Shown one piece after another: positions 54,585-62,331 of a stretch of DNA of 64,000 nucleotides (positions within the stretch are counted from its first letter, which is position 1; every line of letters begins with the position of its first letter). The translations under genes were made by a program, and so were the position numbers. A model generated the notes under the pieces. The model made no database searches. It was not told the origin of the DNA and saw only the letters and a list, made by a program, of their open reading frames with translations. The stretch covers positions 12,575 to 76,574 of the forward strand of contig LM655177.1 of the NCBI GenBank assembly GCA_000824825.2, written 5' to 3'. This DNA comes from Mesorhizobium sp. ORS 3324. GTDB lineage: Bacteria > Pseudomonadota > Alphaproteobacteria > Rhizobiales > Rhizobiaceae.

Positions 54585-55696
54585 TGCGCATCGCCAACAT
54601 ATACAACCTCGGCATAAAGGAACTGCGCGGCCTTGTGCGGGATCCGATGATGCTTGTGCTGATCGTCTACGCCTTCACCGCCGCCATATACACCGCCTCC
54701 AAGGCGTTGCCCGAGACACTCAATCACGCTCCGATCGCCATCGTCGACGAGGATCAGTCGCCGGTCTCGTCGCGTATCGTCACGGCATTTTACCCGCCTT
54801 ACTTCACCGCGCCGCTGCTAATCTCACAGCCCGAGATGGACAGCCGCATGGATTCCGGCATGGACACCTTCGCGCTGGATATTCCGCCGAACTTTCAGCG
54901 CGATGTCCTTGCCGGCCGTTCTCCAACGGTTCAGCTCAACATCGACGCCACCCGTATGTCGCAAGCCTTTACCGGCGGAGGCTACATCCAGTCGATCGTT
55001 TCCGGAGAAGTGAACGAATTCCTGAACCACTACCGCTCAAAGGCTTCCCTCCCGGTCGACCTCGACCTGCGGGCGCGCTTCAACCCCGAACTCAACAAGG
55101 GTTGGTTCGGCGCCATCACCGATGCGATTTCCTCCATCACGATGCTGTCGATCGTGCTCACTGGTGCAGCGCTGATACGCGAGCGCGAGCACGGGACGAT
55201 CGAGCATCTCCTGGTGATGCCGGTCACCCCGTTCGAAATCATGACAAGCAAGATCTGGTCGATGAGCATCGTTGTCCTCGTGGCGTCCGGCCTTGCGCTC
55301 GTCCTCGTCATCCAGGGCCTGCTGTCGGTCCCGATCAACGGATCGATCGCGCTCTTCATGGTGGGCGCGGCCCTCGACATAATCGCAATGACCTGCATGG
55401 GGATATTCCTTGCCACCGTTGCCGGCTCCATGCCGCAATTCGGCCTGCTGCTGATGATGGTGCTCTTGCCTCTGCAGGTGCTGTCCGGCGGCGTGACGCC
55501 GCGCGAGAGCATGCCTCTTGCTATCCAGGCCATCATGTTCGCCGCGCCCAACACGCATTTCGTCATGCTGGCCCAGGCGGTGCTGTTCCGCGGCGCGGGC
55601 CTCGATGTCGTCTGGCCGCAACTTGCGGCATTGTTGGTCATCGGCACGCTGCTGTTCGCGTTCTCGCTCCGCCGCTTCCGTCAATTCCTGAAATAG
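54584..55696 (+). CDS. yhhJ: ABC-2 type permease (YhhJ-like)
   Basis: A 370-aa ABC-2 membrane subunit with helix 1 near LVLIVYAFTAAIY, a large periplasmic domain (about 45-170) and five C-terminal helices including GMLP-type motif region LSGGVTPRESMP. The ATG shares one base with the RbbA stop. It probably forms the pore together with the permease half of RbbA; the exported compound is unknown. It ends 11 bases from a convergent sugar permease gene. Confidence 0.9.
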   Translation: MRIANIYNLGIKELRGLVRDPMMLVLIVYAFTAAIYTASKALPETLNHAPIAIVDEDQSPVSSRIVTAFYPPYFTAPLLISQPEMDSRMDSGMDTFALDIPPNFQRDVLAGRSPTVQLNIDATRMSQAFTGGGYIQSIVSGEVNEFLNHYRSKASLPVDLDLRARFNPELNKGWFGAITDAISSITMLSIVLTGAALIREREHGTIEHLLVMPVTPFEIMTSKIWSMSIVVLVASGLALVLVIQGLLSVPINGSIALFMVGAALDIIAMTCMGIFLATVAGSMPQFGLLLMMVLLPLQVLSGGVTPRESMPLAIQAIMFAAPNTHFVMLAQAVLFRGAGLDVVWPQLAALLVIGTLLFAFSLRRFRQFLK

Positions 55697-55707
55697 GACC
55701 GAAATCT

Positions 55708-56697
55708 CTATTCTCCCGACCGCGCCCGCTGGCGCTCCTGCACGATGACCGCCAGGATCAGCAGCGCGCCCTTGGCGAGCAGCTGGTAGAAGGTCGGCAC
55801 GCTCGTCAGGATCATGCCGTTGTTGAGGACTCCGATGATCAACACGCCGAGCATGGCGCCTACGATCGTGCCTTTGCCGCCCTGCAGCGCGCAGCCGCCG
55901 AGGATGGCGGCGGTGATCGCCTCGAGCTCCAACCCCTGGCTACCGGAAGCAGGCTGCCCAGACATGGTGCGGCTGGCGAGCACCAGGCCTGCCACCGCGG
56001 CGGCGAAGCCACTCATCGCATAGATCGAGATCTGATAGCGGCGGATCGGGATGCCAGCGAGCCGTGCCACGGTCGGGTTGCCGCCGAGCGCATAGATGTT
56101 GCGTCCGACGACCGTCTCGCGGGTGAAGACGATGAACGCCGCCATCGCGGCGATCAGCAACCAGATGGCGAAAGGCAGGCCGAAGAGCGTGCCGATGCCG
56201 AGCGTGCGCAGGCTGTCGCCGGTGATCGGGATCGAGTTGCCGTTGTTCATCAGATAGGCGAGGCCGCGAAAGGCCGACATGGTTCCAAGCGTCGCGATCA
56301 CCGCGTTGACCGGGCCGTAGACGATGATCAGGCCGTTGACGACGCCCGCCACCAGTCCGGCGAGCAGACCGGCGAGGATGCCAGCCGGGATCGATCCGGT
56401 CTCCTGGGCTGCGACGGCAAGCACCATGGTGCTCAGGCCGACGATCGAACCGACCGAGATGTCGAGCCCGCCGGACACGATGACCACGGTCTGCGCCATC
56501 GCCAATATGCCGAGGATGGTGACCGCAAGTCCGATATTGATCAGGTTGCGCGGCGTGAAGAAGACATCGGGCCTGAGCGCACCGAAGATCGCCACCAGCA
56601 CCGCCAGCGCGATCAGCAGGCTGATGTTCTGCGCGCCGATTCGGCCGAACAGACTTGCCGGCGCGCGCTCGCGGCCGGCGGTCGCGGTATCGGTCAC
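55708..56697 (-). CDS. Sugar ABC transporter permease (RbsC/CUT2 type)
   Basis: A 329-aa permease with NIGLAVTILGILAMAQTVVIVSGGLDISVGSIVGL, the hallmark block of ribose-type permeases, and ALGGNPTVARLAGIP in the cytoplasmic loop. The start is GTG at 56697, overlapping the ATPase stop (GTGA) and five bases after AGGAGAG; the ATG at 56796 would overlap the ATPase and is rejected. It is the last gene of the operon 61306-55708. Confidence 0.91.
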   Translation of the reverse strand: MTDTATAGRERAPASLFGRIGAQNISLLIALAVLVAIFGALRPDVFFTPRNLINIGLAVTILGILAMAQTVVIVSGGLDISVGSIVGLSTMVLAVAAQETGSIPAGILAGLLAGLVAGVVNGLIIVYGPVNAVIATLGTMSAFRGLAYLMNNGNSIPITGDSLRTLGIGTLFGLPFAIWLLIAAMAAFIVFTRETVVGRNIYALGGNPTVARLAGIPIRRYQISIYAMSGFAAAVAGLVLASRTMSGQPASGSQGLELEAITAAILGGCALQGGKGTIVGAMLGVLIIGVLNNGMILTSVPTFYQLLAKGALLILAVIVQERQRARSGE

Positions 56698-58214
56698 GAT
56701 ACTCTCCTTTCGATTGTCTCTTTGCCTGAGCGCATGGCCAGCGCCAGCACGGCCTCTTCGCTCGCCTCCTGCCACGGAAGCTCGCCGCTGATGCACCCGT
56801 TCTGCATGACCAGCACGCGGTCGGCGAGGCCGAGCAGCTCCGGCATCTCCGATGAAATGAGCAGAATGGCGAGGCCCTGGTCGGCCAGGCTTTCGATCAG
56901 CCTGTAGATCTCCGCCTTGGCGCCGACATCGATGCCGCGCGTCGGCTCATCTAGGATCAGCACCGCCGGCCCGCGCGCCTGCCAGCGCGCGAAGACGACC
57001 TTCTGCTGATTGCCGCCGGAAAGCTTGCCGACCGCCTGTTCTATGGACGGCGTCTTGACCCTGAGCTCGGCGACGTGGCGGGCGACCAATGCGCGCTCGC
57101 GCCGGCGGCTGAAGAAGCCGTAGCGCGACACCTTGTCGGGCACCACGAGGCTGACATTGTCGCGCACCGCCTGCATCAGAAGCAGCGCTTCCTGCTTGCG
57201 GTCTTCCGGCACCAGCCCGATGCCCTCGGCCACCGCGTCGGCCGGCTCGCGCGGCCCGTATGGCCGGCCGCCGGCGGTCATCCGCCCCGAGAGCAGCGGA
57301 TCGAGGCCGACGATGGCGCGCGCGACTTCCGTCCGTCCCGCGCCGACGAGGCCGCCCAGCCCCACGATCTCGCCTGCCCTCACCTCGAAACTGATCCCCT
57401 CGACGCGGCGTGTCGAGACGCCTTCAAGCGCCAGTCGGACCGCTCCGAGAACGCGTTCCCTGCGATTGAACAGGTCGCTCACCGGCCTGCCGACCATCAG
57501 CCGCACCATGCGCTGCTCGTCGAGCGCCGCGATCGGCTCATCGGCGACGCGGCTGCCGTCGCGCATCACCACGCAGCGGTCGGCAAGCTCGATGATCTCG
57601 CGCAGCCGGTGCGAGATATAGATCACCGCGACACCGTCCGCCTTGAGGCGCCGGATGACGCGGAACAGCCTCTGCGCCTCGTCCTCGGTCAAGGACGAGG
57701 TCGGCTCGTCGAAGGCGAGCAGCCGCGCGCCCGGCCGCAGCGCCCGCATGATCTCGATGAGCTGCCTGAGCGCCGGGCTCAGCCCATGGCAGCGCTGCCC
57801 GGGCGAAAGCACATCGATCACGCCGAAGGTGCCGAGAAGCTCGAGGCTGCGCCGCTCCAGATCGGCGCGGTCGAGGAACAGCCCGCCGCGCGCCTTGATG
57901 TCGCCGATGAAGATGTTCTCCGCCACCGTCAGCTCCGGAATGATCTCCGGCTCCTGATGGATGACGCGGATGCCCGAGCCATGCGCCGCGCGCGGCGAGC
58001 TGAGCTGGACCGGCTGCCCGTCGACCAGCACGCGGCCGGCATCGGGGCGGTGCTCGCCCTCCAGCACCCGCATCAGCGTCGACTTGCCGGCGCCGTTCTC
58101 GCCGATCAAGGCGGTGATCTCGCCGGCATTGAAGGCGACCGACACGTCGCGCAACGCCTGCACGGCGCCGAAGCGCTTGCTGACGCCTTCGACGGAAACG
58201 ACGGGCACGGTCAT
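56694..58214 (-). CDS. Sugar ABC transporter ATP-binding protein (RbsA/CUT2 type)
   Basis: A 506-aa double ATPase. NBD1 has Walker [10 protein letters not shown], the altered signature LSPALRQL and Walker B LLAFDEPTSSLT; NBD2 has GLVGAGRTE (degenerate Walker A), LSGGNQQK and LILDEPTRGIDVGA. Starts at 58214, 58232 and 58262 are all in frame; 58214 (MTVPVVSVEG) fits the family best. Confidence 0.9.
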   Translation of the reverse strand: MTVPVVSVEGVSKRFGAVQALRDVSVAFNAGEITALIGENGAGKSTLMRVLEGEHRPDAGRVLVDGQPVQLSSPRAAHGSGIRVIHQEPEIIPELTVAENIFIGDIKARGGLFLDRADLERRSLELLGTFGVIDVLSPGQRCHGLSPALRQLIEIMRALRPGARLLAFDEPTSSLTEDEAQRLFRVIRRLKADGVAVIYISHRLREIIELADRCVVMRDGSRVADEPIAALDEQRMVRLMVGRPVSDLFNRRERVLGAVRLALEGVSTRRVEGISFEVRAGEIVGLGGLVGAGRTEVARAIVGLDPLLSGRMTAGGRPYGPREPADAVAEGIGLVPEDRKQEALLLMQAVRDNVSLVVPDKVSRYGFFSRRRERALVARHVAELRVKTPSIEQAVGKLSGGNQQKVVFARWQARGPAVLILDEPTRGIDVGAKAEIYRLIESLADQGLAILLISSEMPELLGLADRVLVMQNGCISGELPWQEASEEAVLALAMRSGKETIERRVS

Positions 58215-58215
58215 C

Positions 58216-58245
58216 GGCGGGCGGCTCCGCATGAAGCCGCCCGCC
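58216..58245 (-). promoter_or_regulatory. Stem-loop between binding-protein and ATPase genes
   Basis: A perfect 11-bp stem (GGCGGGCGGCT / AGCCGCCCGCC) with an 8-base loop lies just ahead of the ATPase start at 58214. The downstream gene's ribosome site is partly in or near it, so it may both protect the binding-protein mRNA and restrain translation of the ATPase. Confidence 0.7.
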
Positions 58246-58278
58246 CAAGGGCCGCCCGCCATGAAGCGGGAAGGAGGC

Positions 58279-59271
58279 CTAGGACTTGCAACCGAGCGTA
58301 TCCTTGAACTTGGCGAAGTTTTCGCCGCTGATCAGGGTGGCGTCCTGGAAATAATCCTTCTGCATCTCCTTGCCGGAGGCCTGGTCGTAGAGCGCCTGGA
58401 TCGCGGCGGCGCCATGCTTGGCGCTGTCCAGCCACATCGTGCCGCGGAAGCCCGAGGGCTTGCCGGCGCCAAAGGCCTCGCAGGAGCGCGAGCCGTCGAT
58501 GCCGATGCCGATGACATTCTCGGGCTTCATGCCGGCATTCTCGGTGGCGCGCACGCCGCCGAGCACCCCGTCGTCATTGCAGGAGAAGAAGATCCACTTC
58601 TCGGCATCCGGATTGGCCGTCAGCGTAGTCGAGACAACGTCGATCGAGTTGACCATGGTGTTGTCGTAGGGGATCGAGATGATGCGCGACTTGATCTCCG
58701 GGATCGCCGCGACCAGCGCTTCCTCCGCGCCCTTGTTGCGGCGCATGCAGGTGTCTGCCTTCTGGTCCTCGATCGAGCCGACGCGCACCTTGGAGAGGTC
58801 CTTGTCCCACCCTTCCGCCTTGGCGATGCGGGCGATCTCGGTGCCGACCTGCTTGCCGATGTTGAGCGCGTTCATGCCGACATAGGCGACCGGCGTGCCG
58901 TCGGCGAAGGCGATGTCGTCGTCGACCGCGATCAGGCCGATCTTGGCCGCCTTCGCCTTGTCGGCGACGACCGGGCCGAGCGAGCGGTCCGGCACCACCA
59001 CGGCGATGCCCTTGACGCCGTCGCCGACATAGGTGTCGAAGGTAGTGACGGCGAGATTGGCGTCGAACTGCACGTCCTGCACCAAAAGGTCGACGCCGAG
59101 CTCAGCGGCCTTGTCCTTCGCGCCCTTCACCTCGCGCACGAACCAGGGATGATCGCCCATCTTGTTGATGTAGCCGAACTTCATCTTGTCCTGCGCGCCG
59201 GCGCCGTGGACCGTCAGCGCGATCGTGACGGTCGCGGCCGTAACGAGACAGGCCTTGATCATGCTCTTCAT
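58279..59271 (-). CDS. Sugar ABC transporter substrate-binding protein (AraF/CUT2 type)
   Basis: A 330-aa periplasmic binding protein, Sec signal near residues 1-26 (cleavage at AGAQ). The mature text KMKFGYINKMGDHPWFVREVKGAKDKAAELG and VVVPDRSLGPVVADKAKAAKIGLIAVDDD resembles L-arabinose-binding protein more than ribose-binding protein. The ATG at 59271 follows GGGAGG. With the sugar-acid dehydratase and SDR in the same operon it probably binds an aldose or aldonate. Confidence 0.9.
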   Translation of the reverse strand: MKSMIKACLVTAATVTIALTVHGAGAQDKMKFGYINKMGDHPWFVREVKGAKDKAAELGVDLLVQDVQFDANLAVTTFDTYVGDGVKGIAVVVPDRSLGPVVADKAKAAKIGLIAVDDDIAFADGTPVAYVGMNALNIGKQVGTEIARIAKAEGWDKDLSKVRVGSIEDQKADTCMRRNKGAEEALVAAIPEIKSRIISIPYDNTMVNSIDVVSTTLTANPDAEKWIFFSCNDDGVLGGVRATENAGMKPENVIGIGIDGSRSCEAFGAGKPSGFRGTMWLDSAKHGAAAIQALYDQASGKEMQKDYFQDATLISGENFAKFKDTLGCKS

Positions 59272-59354
59272 TGGTTTTCCTCCCAATCGGTCCCGGCCGG
59301 CGGGACGTGATCTGCTTGAAGACGTTTCCGGCGACCGGCCGCCGGTGCGAAACC

Positions 59355-60131
59355 TCATTCGTGGTAGAGAACCGAACGCCCGCCATCGATGACGATGCAG
59401 GCCGCGTTGATGAACGGCGCCTCGTCGGAGGCAAGGAAGACGGCGGTCATCGCCACCTCCTCCGGCTTGCCGATACGGCGCGTTGGGTGCAGGTCGTAGG
59501 TGCGCTGGCGCTCGGCCTGCGGGTCGGGAAAGGTGTTCCAGTAATCGACCGCGATCTGCGTCTCGATATAGCCTGGAGCGATGGCGTTCACGCGGACGCC
59601 TTCGGCCGCGTATTGGATGCCGAGCGACCGCACCAGGCCGAGCAGCCCATGCTTGGCGACCGGATAGGGAAAGGTCGACGGGATGATCGCGAAGGAATGG
59701 CAGGACGCAATGGCGACGACCGAGCCCTGCTTCTGAGCCCGCATCGCCGGCAGCACCGCGCGCGCCGAATACCACACGCCGTCGAGATCGACGGCGAAGC
59801 AGCGCCGCCATTCCTCCTCGGTGGTTTCGAGAGGTTCATGGAAGACATTGATGCCGGCATTGGCGACCAGCACGTCGATGCGGCCGAAGGCGCCGAGCGC
59901 CTGTTCGGCCATGGCTTCGCAGGATCTGCTGTCGGCGACATCGGTCTCGATGAACAGCGCCAGCGCCCCAGCTTCGAGCAGCGACGCGACAACGCTCTTC
60001 CCGGTACCGGCGTCCTTTTCCGCCACGACGATCGTCGCGCCCTCCGCGGCCATCGCCCGTGCCGTCGCCTCGCCGATGCCGCGGCCGGCGCCGGTTATAA
60101 TCGCCACCTTGTCCTTCAGACGCCCGGCCAT
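59355..60131 (-). CDS. Short-chain dehydrogenase/reductase in sugar operon
   Basis: A 258-aa SDR with TGAGRGIG (cofactor), ETDVADS, NAGIN, the catalytic AIASCHS (Ser) and YPVAK (Tyr, Lys), and IDGG near the end. It starts two bases after the dehydratase stop. It probably oxidises the imported sugar to a lactone/aldonate ahead of the dehydratase, or acts on a downstream keto-sugar acid. Confidence 0.88.
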   Translation of the reverse strand: MAGRLKDKVAIITGAGRGIGEATARAMAAEGATIVVAEKDAGTGKSVVASLLEAGALALFIETDVADSRSCEAMAEQALGAFGRIDVLVANAGINVFHEPLETTEEEWRRCFAVDLDGVWYSARAVLPAMRAQKQGSVVAIASCHSFAIIPSTFPYPVAKHGLLGLVRSLGIQYAAEGVRVNAIAPGYIETQIAVDYWNTFPDPQAERQRTYDLHPTRRIGKPEEVAMTAVFLASDEAPFINAACIVIDGGRSVLYHE

Positions 60132-60133
60132 CG

Positions 60134-61306
60134 TCACCAGTCCACGATGGTGCCGTCGGCAAGGACGGCATGGGTGGTGTGCATGACTTCCGGCTTGTAG
60201 GGATGCCGGTCGGCGACCGTCACGTCGACCTCGACGCCGAGCCCCGGCGCGTCCGGAACCTGCCAGCAGCCGTCGACCATGCGGATCGGCCCCTTCACCA
60301 CCTCGAAATACCAGGGCACGGCGCCGACCATCTCTTCCTGGATGAGGTGGTTGGGCGTGGAGACGGCGAAATGCAGCGCCGCAGCGCCCGCGATCGGGCC
60401 GAGCGGATTGTGCGGCGCCACACCCACGGAGACTGCCTCGGCCATCGCCGCGATCTTCTTGGCCTCGAGCAGGCCGCCGCAATGGCAGATGTCCGGCTGC
60501 ACGATGTCTGCCGCCCGCGCCCGGAAGAGATCGTCGAATTCCGGACGGTCGATCAGCCGCTCGCCGGTGGCGATCGGCACGCGCGACTTGGCGGCGAGCT
60601 GCGCCAGCGCACCGGTCTCGCCCGGCGGCAGCGGCTCCTCGACGAACATCGGCCGGTGCGGCGCCAGCGCGTCGATATAGGCGAGCGCGGTGGCGGCCGA
60701 GGCGGGACGGCCGTGGAAATCGACCATGATCTCCACTTCCGGCCCGACCGTCTTGCGCAGTGTCTCCATGAGCCGGCCGACCTTTTCGACATCGGCCAGC
60801 GGGGCATGGTAGTGGCTGTAGGGGATGAAGACGGCCTTCAGCGCCCGATAGCCCCTGGCAACCACCTCGGAGGCGCGCTGCACCAGCGGCTCGGCGTCGA
60901 GCGTTTCGTAGACGGCGCGCATGTCGCCGAGGCCGAGATGGGTATAGACCTTGACCCGGTCGCGCACCTTGCCGCCGAGCAACCGCCAGACCGGCTGATC
61001 GAGCCATTTGCCGAAAATGTCCCAGAGCGCCAGCTCGATGCCGGAGACCGCCGACATGCCGATGACGCCCAGCCGCCAGAATGAGTGCTTCTTGAGGATG
61101 CGCACTGCCTGCTCGATGTCGCGCGGATCGCGGCCGATCAGCAGCGGAGCCAGGTCGTTGACGGCGCCGACCACGGCCTGGGTCTTCCATTCCAGTGTCG
61201 CCTCGCCCCAGCCGTAGAGTCCCGGCTGGTCGGTCTCGATACGCACGAACACCCAGTTGCGCATATCAGCGTTCACGACGCGCGTGGTGACCGCCACGAT
61301 TCTCAA
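60134..61306 (-). CDS. Enolase-superfamily sugar-acid dehydratase (galactonate-dehydratase-like)
   Basis: A 390-aa mandelate-racemase-family enzyme. Metal ligands lie in IMVDFHGR (Asp), FVEEPLPP (Glu) and ATGERL (Glu); acid/base His candidates are in FHGR and PHNPLGP. The C-terminal block HPYKPE is typical of DgoD/mannonate-type dehydratases. No ATG is available: TTG at 61306 has a proper spacer from GGGAGGAG, while TTG at 61312 lies directly against it, so I choose 61306. It is the first gene of the operon, behind two TCATATGAT boxes. Confidence 0.87.
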   Translation of the reverse strand: MRIVAVTTRVVNADMRNWVFVRIETDQPGLYGWGEATLEWKTQAVVGAVNDLAPLLIGRDPRDIEQAVRILKKHSFWRLGVIGMSAVSGIELALWDIFGKWLDQPVWRLLGGKVRDRVKVYTHLGLGDMRAVYETLDAEPLVQRASEVVARGYRALKAVFIPYSHYHAPLADVEKVGRLMETLRKTVGPEVEIMVDFHGRPASAATALAYIDALAPHRPMFVEEPLPPGETGALAQLAAKSRVPIATGERLIDRPEFDDLFRARAADIVQPDICHCGGLLEAKKIAAMAEAVSVGVAPHNPLGPIAGAAALHFAVSTPNHLIQEEMVGAVPWYFEVVKGPIRMVDGCWQVPDAPGLGVEVDVTVADRHPYKPEVMHTTHAVLADGTIVDW

Positions 61307-61330
61307 GCGCAACTCCTCCCAGACAGCACT

Positions 61331-61364
61331 TAGATCATATGAAATCCGAGTATCATATGATCTA
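61331..61364. promoter_or_regulatory. Tandem TCATATGAT operators before the dehydratase operon
   Basis: TAGATCATATGA (61331-61342) and TATCATATGATCTA (61351-61364) are two copies of an ATCATATGAT-type palindrome with centres about 20 bases apart, some 25-58 bases upstream of the TTG start. A third copy lies upstream of the FadR-type gene. Confidence 0.7.
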
Positions 61365-61386
61365 AAATGCCGTCAAGGCCGAAACG

Positions 61387-62130
61387 TCAGCTCTTGGCGT
61401 GGAGATCGTCGGCGGCGATGTCGAGCAGCCGGTTCATGGCAGCACGGGCGCCGGCGGTGTCGCGGATGCGGATCGCCTCCAGCACCGCGACATGCGCCGA
61501 AAGCGCGCGCGACTGCGCCTCCATCAACGGATTGGTGACCAGGAAAGTGGCGCGCAGCGCGGCTTCCAGCATGCCGACCAGCCCCTTGAGCACGACATTG
61601 TGGCTGGCGGCGATGACGCCCTTGTGGAAGGCAAGGTCCGCCTGGCAGACAGCGTTGAGGTCGGTGGGGATGTTGTCGCGCATGCCGACGACGGCGCGTT
61701 CGATCTCGGCGAGGTCGGCCGCGGTGGCGCGCCTGGCCGCCAGTTCCGCGGCCGCCGGCTCGAAAATCCTGCGCGCCTCCAACAGGCCGGAAACCAGCTC
61801 CTCGTCGTCCTGGATCGCCGGATGCCAGCCGAGCACCACCGGATCGAGCAGCCGCCAGTTGTCGCGCGGCAGAACCCGCACGCCCGCCCGCCGCCTGGCC
61901 TCGACGAGGCCCTTCGCCGACAGCACCTTGACCGCTTCCCGCACCGAGGTTCGGCTGACGCCGAGCATCGCGCAGAGCTCCTCCTCCCGCGGCAGGGCGT
62001 CGCCGGGACTATACTCCCCGCCGAGGATGCGGCTGCCCAGCACGCTGACCACGGCGTTGTGCACGCTCGCCCCGCTGTGGTCGACCGAGGGCATCCAGCC
62101 GAGAGCATCCGAAGGAACGATGGTTTCCAC
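61387..62130 (-). CDS. GntR-family regulator, FadR type, of the sugar-acid operon
   Basis: A 247-aa regulator: wHTH (GDALPREEELCAMLGVSRTSVREAVKVLSAKGLVEAR, about residues 45-80) and FCD domain (DLAFHKGVIAASHNVVLKGLVGML, SAHVAVLEAI). The start is GTG at 62130, six bases after GGGAGAAG; the ATG at 62202 lies inside an operator copy and is rejected. It sits directly upstream of, and in line with, the dehydratase operon, which it probably represses together with itself. Confidence 0.88.
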   Translation of the reverse strand: METIVPSDALGWMPSVDHSGASVHNAVVSVLGSRILGGEYSPGDALPREEELCAMLGVSRTSVREAVKVLSAKGLVEARRRAGVRVLPRDNWRLLDPVVLGWHPAIQDDEELVSGLLEARRIFEPAAAELAARRATAADLAEIERAVVGMRDNIPTDLNAVCQADLAFHKGVIAASHNVVLKGLVGMLEAALRATFLVTNPLMEAQSRALSAHVAVLEAIRIRDTAGARAAMNRLLDIAADDLHAKS

Positions 62131-62201
62131 GCAATCTTCTCCCGTCAGCGCATGCCGTTGCAAGCTGTTGTACGGAAGGCTAGGTCTTATGTAAATCACC
62201 A

Positions 62202-62215
62202 ATTCATATGATCTA
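62202..62215. promoter_or_regulatory. ATTCATATGATCTA operator upstream of the FadR-type gene
   Basis: It shares TCATATGATCTA with the box at 61351-61364. It lies 72 bases upstream of the GTG at 62130 and 117 upstream of the MalT-like gene, so it may serve both divergent genes. Confidence 0.65.
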
Positions 62216-62331
62216 TATTGTTAGGCGATTGCCAAGACCGTCTGCACTGTCGAGAAGGGTCTGGCGCTGCGGCGCGCATTGCCTCATCGTATACGGACCG
62301 TGTAGCCCTTTGGCCGCCAGGCAAGACCCTG

